From assembly GCA_038380435.1 (NCBI GenBank), contig JAWZYU010000011.1, forward strand, positions 73,653,501 through 73,717,500: 64,000 nucleotides of DNA. Direction: 5' to 3'. Source of the DNA: Ryuthela nishihirai. Taxonomy: Eukaryota; Arthropoda; Arachnida; Araneae; Heptathelidae. How positions within the stretch are numbered: position 1 is the first letter of the stretch; each line of letters begins with the position of its first letter. A model generated the notes under the pieces. That model saw nothing but the letters and a program-made list of their open reading frames with translations, made no database searches and had not been told where the DNA came from. The translations under genes and the position numbers were made by a program. Below, in pieces: positions 22,736 to 34,462 of this stretch.

Positions 22736-23569
22736 ACAACAGTCGCTGAAAACAATCCACTATGTAGTCACATGACTGTGTGTGCGAGCAAATAACTAGG
22801 TCACAGCACCTGCTCTGCCAATGCTGCAGGCAGTCTTCAAAACAAGCTCTGGAAGAATAGTCTTGTTACTTATAAGTTTCAATTTGAAGAACAGAAATGA
22901 TATTTACAAAGGGTCCAAGTTTCACTACCATAACTAACTCTAGAAAGAACCAAACTATTCTACAGTCTAATTTTAGTCTTAAGGTGTATAAGCTTGTTTC
23001 TCCACATTCTCCATAGATTCTTAAAAGTCCCAGCAGTAATCCCTATTTATCTATTAATCTCATGCTGCACATCACCAGGATCTGTCACATAGCTTCCAAG
23101 ATGATTAAACTGAAATAACTGCTCAAGAGTGCAACTATTCAGATTAATTGAACCACAGCCTGTCTGACCAGTTTTCATTACTTTAGTTTTCTCTCTGTTT
23201 ATCACCAAACCTACACAATCAATAACAAAACTAAAGAGAAAAGGAGACAAAATGCACCCTTGTTGAACACCAGAAGAAAAGCTAAACCAATTGTTACAAG
23301 CCTTAGCAACTCTCACAAATGACCCAGTATTATTATAGATAGCTTTCATTATGTTAACTAACTTGTCTGGTGTGCCACACAATCTCACGATAGCCCACAA
23401 ATTAAACCCTTTTGAAATCGACAAAGCTAGTAACTACAGTTTCTAAACCTTTAAACATTTCTCATGAATCTGCCTAAGTGAAAAAATCTGATCTACACAT
23501 CCCCTGCCACTTCTGATTCCACACGTTCATTACGCAATTGTCTATCAACCAGATTCTTAATTCTATTAA

Positions 23570-25470
23570 CCCTTCAAGTGTCCACCTTGTCTGTATACAT
23601 TCGGAGAATTCGAATTGAGAGGCCAAGGACATATGTATCAATTTTTAGTACAACAAAAGAAAAATCGATTTTTTAAAAATAAAAATTGCCATTGTAATTT
23701 ATATATATATCATATAAAATATATAATTCAGGCTTCAAAAACAATATTTTGCTTTTTAATTTGATGAAAATCTTATTAAACTACAATATAAATAATTTTA
23801 TAAAGCCATCTGACTGCCATTTCTTCGACGCACTACGTGGTATTGCTGATTTGTTTGTTAATGTTCCTATTTCCTGAAACAACCTAATGATTTAAGCTCA
23901 CAAGTTTGATTTGAAGTATTATCAACAAATTTTTCCTTAAATTTTCGAAAAATCTCCTAAAAATCAACAAAAAAAAAACAAAACAAACACTATTTTAAGA
24001 AATGATAGATTTTGGAAGAAATTACATATGTACTGCCATTTTTTTTCCATTTCACATTCTTTTCTGTCATAAACCTATTTCAGCATTCCATGCATCTTTC
24101 CCACTCTTAAAATCTAAACTGGAAGTAAACACATCCTTTTTAGAAATTCTGGTTGCAGCTGCATTTAATTCGTTTTGCTTCATTGAGGCAATCAAGACGC
24201 AGATGGCTGGCACATGCTATCTGGTTCTGTGTGCTTCAAATGTTTTTTACAGTTTTGGTCCAGCACATTGGATACCCTTTTTAAAGTTAGCATTTACTTT
24301 TTTTATATTTAAACCTTAGTTTTCATTTCAGTCGATTTATTTTCGGAAATTACTGATCTTTTGGCCAATCGATAAGCATTATTTTTTTCATAGTTATGCT
24401 ACATCGTATGGCACGCCTACAACTTGTTGCTGTGATATTTTAACATTGCATTAGGTTATATGTTAATTTTTATTTTATTATTTATTACTTTTCTAGTAAA
24501 ACTTTGATTTGGTATCATTTTCTGAAAATAAATGAGGTCTTGGATATGGAAGCAAATTCATTTCTGTAAATTTATTTCCGTTAGTTAGTGATCTTTCGAT
24601 CTTTGCGAGTTATGCTAGATCGATGGCTGGCTTAACCCTTTAATGCCCAAGAAATCTGAGAAAAAGGTAGAGGGTAGTAAAGACAAAGAAATATCACTAT
24701 TTGGACTAGCCCATTTCAAAATCTCGGCCGTTTTGGGTGTTAAAGAGTTAAAGGTTGTTGTGGATATTTTATTTCACATCCCATTAGGTTATATGTAATT
24801 TTTCTTTTATTATTTCTTTTTTTTTAGTAAAAAACTTTGAGCTTGTACTATTTTCTGAAAATGAAGGTCTTGGATATGGAAGCAAAATAGTAATTAAATT
24901 CTGTTTAATTTGGTATATAACATGCCAATTTCTCAATGATTGGTTATTTAAAAAAAAAATTCTAAAGTTGACTTGTTTATCTGACTCAGCACAATTGGCT
25001 AAAAGCCTGGAATTTTTCTCATAGTATGGTACTGAGAAAAAATTACAAAAGAGAAAATGTTGTTGAAAATACTTGAAACCAAAAGAATATTATTCAGAAA
25101 TAACCTTTCTATTCATGTGCATTATAATGATTTCTGTCTATTAGTTTTTTTATTGTTACTTGACTTTAAAAACGTCCTGTAATAATAAAAAAGTAAAACT
25201 TATCATCTATCTTATATCTTATAAGATAAAAAGATATCATTTAATCTTATAAGATAAAAAGTAAAACTTATCATCTTTTTTGTTAAATATTTTATTTTCA
25301 GAAAATCCAGAATTAAATGCTAATTAATTTGGCATACAACATGCCATAATTCCATTCATTAGTTATTTGGCAAAAAAGTTCTAAAGTTAATTTTTTTTTG
25401 GCTGAGCATAGGGAGAAAATAGCTTAGCCTCTGGATGGAAACCTGTTTTTCAGGCTGGGCACTGTAAGGG
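23570..25470 (+). mobile_element. R1 full-length copy: TTAA-flanked, piggyBac-like, non-autonomous
   Basis: The element interrupts LINE L3 and is flanked by TTAA on both sides (23566-23569, 25471-25474). It starts CCCTTCAAGTGTCC and its complement strand starts CCCTTACAGTGCCC, short inverted ends beginning CCCT as in piggyBac. Joining the flanks restores LINE sequence ATTCTATTAAGCAC. Length is 1901 bp. No transposase is visible. The inside holds a tandem duplication of about 250 bp (about 24345-24560 and 24570-24880) and a nested 112-bp TTAA element. Confidence 0.88.
24636..24747. mobile_element. 112-bp TTAA-flanked MITE nested in R1
   Basis: The ends CCCTTTAATGCCCAA and the complement of the right end CTCTTTAACACCCAA form terminal repeats, and TTAA flanks both sides (24632-24635, 24748-24751). 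Outside it, the R1 sequence GGCTGGCTTA...GGTTGTTG continues. Confidence 0.8.
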
Positions 25471-25931
25471 TTAAGCACAATCATGCAAAGAACTTTACCT
25501 GGAACAAAAAGTAGGCTGATACCCCTATAATTAACACAAGAGCTGTGATCACCTTTTCCAAAAATAGGGGTAATAATAACTCCTTATGAACACTGCCTTT
25601 ATCATAAAAGATATCAAAATTTCAGTCAGCCATGTGGTACAGAAACATCCCCAGCTCTAAGCATTTCAATAGTAATTTCATCTACCCCTGCAAATCTATG
25701 TAGTTTAAGTTTAGGAATAGCCGAAATAACTTCAGACTGTGATATAGGACCAACATTAGAGCCAGTAATACATCTATTATCATTCCAAAAATGGGAACAG
25801 AACTACCTACATCGTTTAGACCACCTCTGAAATGCCCAGCATACCTAGCCTTGACAGAATCCTGACCTTTAGTAACCTTACCTTATTCATCCTTCAATCC
25901 CTGTATACCTGTTCTTTTTTTACCACACTAA

Positions 25932-26685
25932 TGTATAAACTGCGATGGTCCACCCATTCACTTTTACTTTTCCTTAACCAGTTTTGCTTTATTTATGCTA
26001 TATTTATCATTTTGGGGATTATTTCAAATTTTTGGACATTGCAATTTCTCTTTCCGAGTTGTAGGAGTTGCGCATGCGCAACTCCAACCTTTTGATTCTC
26101 AACCACTAAAGTGTATGTATAGGACACTACCCCTCTTGAGTCATAGCTAGCGCGATTGTCAGATTATGCAAATGTCTTTCCCGGCGTGCAATAGACACGT
26201 ACCAGACTTGTACACATGTTATAACTAAGTGATGTTAGGTCACACAGTCAGATTGAGAGTCAGTTATTGTGAATCGGTGTAGTGAGTAGCAGAGATGTAG
26301 GAGTCAGAAGTATTGTGAGAAGTAGAGGATTTAGATAGATGTGAGTTGCTAGTACTCCAACTTTTGTATTCTACCATTGAGTTTGGTGAGTTTTTGAATT
26401 TTTTGAAAATAAACTTTGTTTTAGAAACTTTTGAATTTTTGCTATTTTTCTCTTGAGCAAGGTAAATTGATTTTTTGACTAGATTTAAACTTTAATTAAA
26501 CTTGACAATCCTTTTTGAATTCTTACTTGATAAGTAATGCTAAACAAATACATAATAAACCCTATTTCAACTTTATTTGGCAAGTTATTATTGCCTGGCG
26601 TCCGATACAGCTATCTGGAATGTGAATAAATTTGGATCAGAAAAAAGATCCAACTTTAAAAGTTAATAATCTTTGGAGCGTTACA
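25932..26685 (+). mobile_element. Solo LTR copy 1 in LINE L3
   Basis: A 754-bp segment starting TGTATAAACTGCG and ending GAGCGTTACA interrupts LINE L3. It contains the perfect palindrome GGAGTTGCGCATGCGCAACT(CC) at 26067-26088. Start TG and end CA fit an LTR. The 4-bp flanks (CTAA, AAAA) do not match well, so the target duplication is unproven. Confidence 0.72.
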
Positions 26686-26744
26686 AAAACATTAAAACTA
26701 TATGGTACAGCTCTCTGCTATTATGCTGTCTAGCTGCTTCCTTG

Positions 26745-26787
26745 GGTACATGAGTGTATACAGCATTGCTGTATACACTCATGTACC
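26745..26787. repeat. Perfect 21-bp fold-back palindrome at a LINE breakpoint
   Basis: Arms 26745-26765 and 26767-26787 with a 1-nt loop, directly at the point where LINE L3 stops. Confidence 0.93.
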
Positions 26788-27063
26788 AACCACAAAGTAC
26801 TGGTAACTAATTTATCTTATTATTTGCTCTAGTTTACTTTTGGTGTATATAACAAAGGGTATATCTTAGGGTTATATAATAATTAAGAGCTTTAAAGATG
26901 AGTAGATACTAATTAATATTGGCTTAAAGCCAATGCTGCATACACTCATCATGTTCATTAACCTTTTGCACTCCTCATGACTTGAGAATTGATAGGATTT
27001 AGATGACTTTAATGTAACAGCACTATTTGTGGATGATTAAATTATACTTAGCTAGCAGTGTTT

Positions 27064-28800
27064 ATCATTATTTAATTATTTTTGTAAATTATTAATCTTT
27101 TCGCCGATTAGTAAGTATTGATTTTTCATAGCTATGCTACATCAGATGGCCAGTCTACAACTTGTTGCCATAGTTATATAATAATATATATAACATTGCA
27201 TTAGGTTATAGGTTAATTTTTATTTTGTTATTTATCACTATTCCAGCAAAACTTTGGTCTGGTATCATTTTTTGAAAATAAATGAGGTCTTGGATATGGA
27301 AGCAAATTCATTTCTGTAGATTTATTTCCATAAGTTATAACAATCTTTCGGTCGGCTGATTTAACTATCTTTCTGGGTTATGCTACATTGGATGGATGGC
27401 TTACAACTTTTCCTGTAGATATTATAACATTAGCATTAGGCTATATGTTTTAACTTTATTATTTCTTCGTTTTCCATAAACAATTCAATTTTTGTAACAT
27501 TTGCTGAAAATAAATGACTGTGATGTTCCAAAGATTTGAAAATACTTTTAATGTTTGGACCTTTTGTTTGATCCAATAATTATTCAAGCTCTGGATAGCT
27601 AAGTCAGGCGCCAGGCAAAAATTAACAAATTGCCAAAAATAAAGTTCAATTAGGGTTCGAATACCAGCGAGCGTTACTTAACGAGTAAGAATTCAAAAAT
27701 TAAATGATTGTCAAACTTCTATTTTTACTTATATTCAAAACAATTAACGTTGCTCAAGAGAAAAAATAGTAAAAATTCAAAAAAGGGTTTATATAACAAA
27801 TTTATTTCCAAAATTATTTCAAACCTCACCACTTCAATGAAGAAGATACTACATCATTTCTATCTACTCGTCAACTGACTTCTCAAAAACTAACTACTCG
27901 AACTCCTCACCAACTACTTCTGACGCCTCAAAAAACTCAACTGCTTCTCCTGTAACTAACATGTCATGGTTTTAACAAGCGTACAGGCTTAGCAACACAT
28001 GGCTGTCGCACCGGTAAAGACATTTGCATAAAACGACGAGTGCGCAAGCTACGATGAAAGAGGGGGCGTGTCCTTGCACATGCGCTTTAGCTTTATCAGG
28101 TGACAATCGAAAGTTCGGAGTTGCGCATGCACAACTCCTATGCTCTTGGAAACGAGTGCTGTGATGCCAAAAATGAAATAAAAAATCCCCAAAATGATAA
28201 ATATAATGTAAATTAGGCAAAACTGGTTAAGGTAAAGTAAAAGTGAATGAGGGGGCATAACATGATATTTTGGATACGGAAGCAAAAAGAACTTCCTTGG
28301 CATCGAAACCAGTCTTCATGTGGGAGAGCAATTTCAGGAAGGGTTTTTACCCCCACCCCGCTAAACTCATTGTGAAGGTTTCACTCCCTCAGAATATTTT
28401 CATTAAAAAAATTATGAGTTTTTATGTTCACATTGATTGATTTTAAACCCCACCACCTCAGCATCTTGGCTGTACTATTCTGATGATATAATGCTATTTT
28501 TTTGTTTTGGTGCACAAACCTTTGCACTTAGCCAATATTGCTAAACTTCAACCCCCAACAAAAAAATTCATGCTTCATAAAAAAACAGCCAAGAAATTTC
28601 TTTTTCCGTTTCATGACAAGTTCTAAAAATCCCATGACAGTGAGAAGTCCAAGTCACTTTGTATAACACTGGCCATGTGTAAAATATGCAATACTGAAAA
28701 GAATCATTAAGAGAAATAAAAATCGTGTTTCAGGTTAAATATTATATTATTCAGAAGGAAATTTCCTTTTGATTAATATATAATTTAACTATTTCATTAT
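27064..28800 (+). repeat. R1 family copy interrupted by a solo LTR
   Basis: Two tandem R1 internal units (27090-27310, 27320-27515) precede the LTR at 27519-28262. R1 resumes with GGAAGCAAAAAGAACTTCC and continues to about 28800. The outer part is shared with the mirror position 38790-39005. Confidence 0.65.
27519..28262 (-). mobile_element. Solo LTR copy 2 in R1
   Basis: A 744-bp segment starts TGTGATGTTCC and ends GGGGGCATAACA, so the TG...CA rule holds. It is flanked by TGAC and TGAT, a likely 4-bp target duplication with one change. A decayed form of the central palindrome is at 28118-28139. Confidence 0.75.
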
Positions 28801-29631
28801 ACTATTTATATCCAATTATACAAGATTAAAGCTGTTACAATAAAGCTATCTACATTTTTGTGACTTTCAAATCAGGAGGAGTGCATTGGGTTAACAAAAT
28901 TCTGAGTATAATATCACTATTCAGTTACTATTTACTCAATCAAGATGTTATTAGTTATTCCTAAACACTATGATATATCCTTTGAATAGTTTAGCTCAAA
29001 GTACACCTAAATGGAATAAAAAGATAAAGTCTATTTACCAGAATTCTTGAAGGCTGGTACAGCTGCACTGGAGAATGGATGTTGTTATTTGCACCTTGTT
29101 GGAGGTGTGCACTATGCCGTAGCAATCACCGATTCCAGGCAACCAGTCCTTAAGCACATACTTGATATTATGATGTTGTTGCACATAGTTATCTTGCCAT
29201 CACTCTTTGTTGGTGAGGTTCTTCTTTGCAAAAGTCTGTTCTTCTCATTTTGTACTATTGGACTATATTTATTCTATTACTTTAGGAAAACGTTCTTAAT
29301 GGCTGTTAGCTGACTACTGCAGATCTTTAACAAATGTTCCGCTATCCATGTAAGCGAATCAGATCACAGTCTTTTGCCATTATTGACTCACGTTTAAGAG
29401 TCCTTACTAGATGTTACACTGCCAGTATTCTGATGTTGGTAACTATATCTCAAATGGCTAAAAAGCTTTGTGCAATTACTGGTATACAAACTTATTTATA
29501 TTCCATTGCACTTTCCTCAAGATTTATGCACTTTAAAATATCCAGATAAAACTTTAAACCATCTTAAAAACTCACCAACATAACTTTAAAACTAATAAAA
29601 TTCATGACCCTGCCTGCTCCATGATGGTAAT

Positions 29632-29679
29632 AGGAGCAACGCGTTTTGCGGTCTACCTACATGTACTTCGTCAGCTCCT
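29632..29679 (-). ncRNA. Hammerhead-ribozyme-like motif of the Penelope element
   Basis: The minus strand reads AGGAG, CTGACGA, a spacer, CAAAACGCG, then CTCCT. CTGANGA, an A-rich second core block and complementary flanks (AGGAG with CTCCT) are the layout of a type I hammerhead. Penelope-like elements are known to carry such ribozymes. The second core block is CAAA rather than GAAA, so activity is doubtful. A diverged copy lies at 37923-37971 on plus. Confidence 0.45.
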
Positions 29680-29735
29680 GATAACTGAATGAAGTTGCCT
29701 CACTATATATGTGTCTGATCGCTGTCAGTAATTAC

Positions 29736-30125
29736 TTATTCATGCGTAGTGTTGTGTGTGTTGGTCTGCTGATGTTGAAGGAGATTCCATGCAGACGGAA
29801 GGGGAGGAATCTCCATATTGTATATTCTATTAAGATGGATATGTATCAAAAGTGTTTTGGCATACAGAAGCTGAAATTTTGATTGGGGTGCTGCTAATGG
29901 TTTAAAATTAATGTTAGCCATTTTAATGTTATTTTCTAGTATAGTTTGTGTTGGTGCTGTGTTAGGTTTTTGATTTTCAATGTCATTTTGATGCTCTTGC
30001 ATCCTATTATTATACTGCTTATATGTCTTTCCTATATATTTATTTTTTTCCTGTAATATTTTTGTGGGGTCTGGGATATTAATCTCATAGACTCCACCCG
30101 TGGTGGTTTTTTTTATCTCTGTCAT
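29736..30125 (-). CDS. Penelope GIY-YIG endonuclease domain (partial)
   Basis: The 129-residue frame reads TGGVYEINIPDP, then KYIGKTYKQYNNRMQEHQND. The GVY and YIG triplets about 20 residues apart with a following Arg-containing helix are the GIY-YIG nuclease signature. In Penelope-like retroelements this domain is fused C-terminal to the reverse transcriptase and cuts the target. The frame is in one piece here, but the upstream reverse transcriptase is interrupted by the hAT element. The upstream frame 30122-30394 is its reverse transcriptase tail read through into hAT sequence. Confidence 0.85.
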   Translation of the reverse strand: MTEIKKTTTGGVYEINIPDPTKILQEKNKYIGKTYKQYNNRMQEHQNDIENQKPNTAPTQTILENNIKMANINFKPLAAPQSKFQLLYAKTLLIHIHLNRIYNMEIPPLPSAWNLLQHQQTNTHNTTHE

Positions 30126-30714
30126 TGATAGTTTGATTTTTTTATTGTATTTGTTATTGCTGTTGGGAGAATGATATTGTATTGCTTAAGGAAATTTTCC
30201 ATTGTACCAGAAATATTTTTAATATATGGAAAGCTGTGTGCATATGTTGAGCTTGCTTTATCTTGATTAAGGGGTGGTTGAGTTTCTTTTATTACGATAT
30301 ATTTTGCATTTCTTTCCCATCTATTTAATGTATTTTGTGCATAACCAGCATCCAGGGGCGTAGCTATGGGGTGAAGGCTCCACCCCCAAAGCAACTCGGA
30401 GTTGGCAAAATTCGAAGCGACTTCATTAAATCTAGGTGAGTTGTAAAAATTTATAATCTTTTTTTTTTTGTAAAATTAAGGGAAGTTGTCAAAATCAAGG
30501 CAACTTGGCAAATCTAGGGCAGTTTGGAAAATGGAGAGACGTTGAAATTTAGAGCAGTTTGCAAAATTCGAAGCCACTTAGTAAAATACAGGTGAGTTGG
30601 CAAAATTTGGAGTGACTTGGCAAAATAAAATCTTCGGGAGTTGACAAAATTTGGAGTGACTTGGCAAAATCGTGGGAAGTTGGCAAAATTCAGGTGAGAT
30701 GTAAAAATTGGGAT

Positions 30715-31505
30715 TCCTGTTATGCCTCTTCTTCCTGTCAGGTGCTCTGGACCACTGAGCTACCGGCTGCCGATCAAGATCTCCTCTAACCAGCGCTATG
30801 AACATTCCTTTTATGTTTCACATAGGCACTGTTCAGGTAATATTTCTAGTCACAAGCGGCATTTATATTAGCCAATAGATGGAAGCATGTACGACAAGTA
30901 TGCAGATATAAATAATTAATGAAATAGACTCGACGTATTTCGAATCAACTCATAATAAATAGGCACTTTAGCGTCGATTTCAATTTCAGAGGAAAAATTG
31001 TCTTGAGCAGGGTGGGATATGAACCCACGACCTCCTGACGACATGTCAGGTGCTCTGGACACTGAGCTACCGGCCACCGATCAAGATCTCCTCTAACTAG
31101 TGCTATGAACATTCCTTTTATGTTTCATATAGGCACTGTTTAGGCAATATTTCTAGCCACAAAATGCTAAAGTGCCTATTTATTATGAGTTGATTCGAAA
31201 TACGTCGAGCCTATTTCATTAATTATTTACATCTGCATACTTGTCATACATGCTTCCATCTATTGGCTAATATAAATGCCACTTATGGCTAGAAATATTG
31301 ATTGAACAGCACCTATATGAAACATAAATGGAATGTTCATAGTACTAGTTAGAGAAGATCTTGATCGGCAGCTGGTAGCTCAGTGGTCCAGAGCACCTGA
31401 CATGTTGTCAGGAGGTCGTGGGTCCGTATCCCACCTGGCTCAAGACAATTTCTCCTCTAAAATTTAAATCGACGCTAAAGTACCTATTTATTATGAGTCA
31501 ATTAA
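30715..31505. repeat. S2 tRNA-like repeats forming a palindrome
   Basis: Three S2 units: two partial head-to-tail on minus (30720-31160) and one on plus (31162-31505) with the same 25-bp segment (TAAAGTGCCTATTTATTATG) at both ends. The minus and plus parts are complementary for about 330 bp, meeting at 31160. Each unit has a tRNA-like part with an AGCTCAGTGG box A and a GTGGGTYCRTATCCCAC box B. Confidence 0.8.
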
Positions 31506-31568
31506 ATATGGGTGAGTTGTGATAATTGGGATTCATCATCATCATCATCCTCCTCTAGCAGCCATGGG

Positions 31569-33311
31569 CTACGGAGGTCCAACCAGACCATGCAATTTAG
31601 TTCTCCAAGCAAGCCTATCCTGAGTTACATCTACCGCATCTGGCCACTGCACACCAATTCTAACATGGTCCTGTTTGACACTGTCTGCCCACCGCATCCC
31701 AGGTCTCCCCTTCTTTCTGAGGCTTTTAGGCACACTGTTCATAACCCTATTCGCCAATCTATAATTATTCATATGGGCAACATGGCCAAACCAATGGAGT
31801 CTCTCTCTGCACAATATGCTGCTTAAAGGAGGTTGCAAACTCCTTTGCCTAACCTCTTCATTAGTTACAAAGTTGAACCGCCTAATACCCAAGATACTGC
31901 GTAAGCATCTAGTTTCCTGTTATCTTGTTTACAAAGTGTCCAAGTTTCACTACCACAACTAACCTTAGAAAGAACCAAACTATTATACAGTCTAATTTTA
32001 GTCTTTAGGTGTATACGCCTATTTCTCCACACTCTCCATAGATTCTTAAAAGTCCCGGCAGCAATCCCTATTCGTCTGTTAATCTCATGCCACACATCAC
32101 CATTATCTGTTACATAGCTCCCAAGATAATTAAACTGTGACACCTGTTCAAGACTGCAACCATTCAGATTAACTGAATCACAGACTGACTGACCAATTTT
32201 CATCACTTTAGTTTTCTCTGTGTTTATAACCAAACCTACTCTACTACCAGTCTCATCAACAGCTCGAATGAAAGAGTTTATCTCATCAACATCATTTGCC
32301 AAAAGGGCTAAATCATCAGCATAATCTAAATAAGAAATTTTCGTATTTCCAGTCCATTTAAGGCCAAAATCTTTCTCTTGAAGTGAATTTTGCATAACAT
32401 AATCAATAACCAAGCTAAAGAGAAAAAGAAACAAAACACACCCTTGTCAAACACCAGAAGTAATGCTAAACTAATTGCTACAAGCCTTACCAACTCTCAC
32501 ACACAACTCAGTGTTATTATAGAGAGCTTTCATTATGTTAACTAACTTGTCAGGTATACCATATGATTTCACAATCAAGCACAAATTATGACAATCAACA
32601 GAGTCAAAAGCCTTTTTGAAATCAACAAAGCTAGCAACCAAAGGTTTCTGAAACTAAACATTTCTCAAGAATCTGCCTAAGTGAAAATATCTGATCCTCA
32701 TATCCCCTACCACTTCTGAATCCACATTGCTCATCACCAATTGACTGTCAACCAGATTCTTAATTCTATTAAGCACAATCATGGAAAGAACTTGACCTGG
32801 AACAGAGAGTAGGCTGATACCCCTATAGTTTATCACAAGAACTGTGATCACCTTTTTTGAAAATAGGGATAACAATAGCTCTAGTAAAATCCTTAGGGAC
32901 CATGCCTTTATCATAAAAGATATTCAAAATTTCAGTCATCCAAGTGGTAACCGAAACATTCCCAGCTCTAAGCATTTCTGTAGTAATTTCATCTACCCCT
33001 GGGGATTTATGAAGTTTAAGTTTAGAAACAGCCAAAATAACTTCAGATTGTGTTATAGGGCCAACATTAAAACCACCAATGCATCTATCATCATTGCAAA
33101 CAATGGGAGTAAAACTAACCACATTGTTTAGAACATCACTGAAATGCTCAACCCACCTAGCCATGACAGAATCCTCACCTTCTATAACCTTACCTTGTTT
33201 ATCCATCAATCCCTGTATTCCTCTTCTTTTTCTACCACACAAAACATTAACTTTCTGGTACAGCTCTCTGCTGTTGTGCTGTCTAACTGCTTCTTCGGCT
33301 TTGTCAGCCAA
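31569..33311 (-). pseudogene. LINE reverse transcriptase remnants (L2)
   Basis: Three frames cover the reverse transcriptase: 32823-33311 (fingers region ending IPIFKKGDHSSCD), 31865-32434 (LDYADDLALLA catalytic box retained, motif B lost to a stop) and 31569-31892 (RLHWFGHVAHM). Frameshifts near 32830 and 31900 and substitutions such as SVDRHN to a broken frame near 32600 inactivate it. Compared with L1 it is clearly older, though only lightly diverged. Confidence 0.85.
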
Positions 33312-33459
33312 ACCATCAAGCCAAAGATTCTTATCAGTAGCTAACTGATCTTTTACATGTTTATTAAGTACTCTGTAATGCTTTTTATTAGGACTAGTAG
33401 GGTATTTATTAAGAACATTCTTGCAGTTCTTTCTTTCCGAAATAAGCTCAAGTGCCTTA

Positions 33460-33671
33460 AATAAAAAAATAAAATAAATACCCCCTCAAGCAGCTGCTTG
33501 CCACAGAGGTCTGACAGGAGCCTGTCAGTTTATATGTCACAGTAGAAGATCTGAGAGGATGGCAGGACCTCAGCAGAAAACAACACGAACATCCATGCCT
33601 TACCCGGGGCTCGAACCCAGGTCCCGTAGACCAGTAGCCAAGCGCGCTAACCACTCGGCCACGGGACGGCC
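33460..33671 (-). mobile_element. S1 SINE inside LINE L2, with target duplication
   Basis: Complete copy flanked by CAAGTGCCTTA (33449-33459) and CAAATGCCTTA (33672-33682). Removing it restores LINE sequence as in L1. It is the innermost layer of the four-level nest. Confidence 0.92.
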
Positions 33672-33718
33672 CAAATGCCTTATCACTCAAATAATTTTGC
33701 CTCCTCTGCTCCTTTTTT

Positions 33719-34462
33719 TCATAAAAGAGTACTGTTAGTTTCCGAAAAAGCCTGTTTAAAATGGTCCCATTCTTCCTTAACTTCAGTAGTAAGCAAACCA
33801 TGGCTGTCATAATGACTAAGTAACCTATCATGGTAAGCTTTTGTTATAACAGGATCGTTCAGAGCTTCAGTATTATAGGTAAATTTTTTAACCGTAGCAC
33901 AACACTTTTTAAGTTTAAGTTGCAAGACACTTTTAACTAGGTAATGGTCAGATCCAATTTCAGCTCCCCTATATGCCCTGGTATTTCTAGCAGAAGTAGC
34001 CCATTTGCTGTTAATTAATATATAATCAATCATATTCCTATGCAGCCTATCAGGTGAAACCCACGTGTACTTATGTATGTCGCGGTGTTTGTAATAAGTG
34101 TTAGTTATTCTGAATCCATTGAGTTTACTTACCTGTAGGAGACGTTGCCCATTGCCATTGCAGCTACCAATACCAAAAGGGCCTATTACTCCTCCCCAAA
34201 GGTCAGAGTCAGTACCAACTTTGGCATTGAAGTCACCAAGAACAAGGGTAATATCTCCTTTCTTGACAGAATTCAAAATATCCTGAAGTTGTTCATAAAA
34301 CCTATCCTTCTCATCCTCATCGGCATCCTCAGTGGGGGCATAACAGCAGATAACATTCAGGTCTTTAACGCTTGTCTGAAATTTTGCTGTAAGAAACCTT
34401 TCATTAATGCACTCATATCCTAGAAGAGCATCACTAGCGTGTCTGCTGAGAAGCAGACCCAC
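33719..34462 (-). pseudogene. LINE endonuclease fragment (L2)
   Basis: The 247-residue frame starts in the endonuclease domain and includes VLGDFNAKVG, MIDYILINSKW and EIGSDHYLVKSVL. It then continues without a break through YHDRLLSHYDSHGLLTTEVKEEW, the junction that is frameshifted in copy L1. It therefore shows that endonuclease and reverse transcriptase belong to one polyprotein. The frame stops where an S1 SINE has been inserted 50 bp downstream. The missing N-terminus is in another frame at 34420-34785. Confidence 0.85.

Larger units (their letters stand above)
22908..26744 (-). mobile_element. LINE copy L3, split by an R1 element and an LTR
   Basis: LINE reverse transcriptase sequence is present at 22908-23569, 25471-25931 and 26686-26744. 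The gaps are exactly an R1 element (23570-25470, TTAA on both sides) and a solo LTR (25932-26685). The frame 23047-23424 keeps SSGVQQGCILSPFLFS, but the YADD segment is deleted. The LINE ends at a perfect palindrome at 26745. Confidence 0.85.
28840..30344 (-). mobile_element. Penelope-like element, left copy, 3' part
   Basis: The segment carries the end of the reverse transcriptase, the GIY-YIG endonuclease frame (29736-30125), a hammerhead-like motif (29632-29679) and a long untranslated region. All of it is repeated in inverted orientation at about 37250-38780. It is joined on the outer side to R1-type sequence near 28795. Confidence 0.85.

Noticed and set aside
29047..29313. Frame of 88 residues, mirrored at 38291-38524
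   Set aside because: Both lie in the non-coding 3' region of the two Penelope copies; the shared reading follows from the inverted repeat.
31181..31211. Possible hammerhead core in S2
   Set aside because: CTGATGA is not present (TTATGAG instead) and no stem II or III forms; kept only as something to test.
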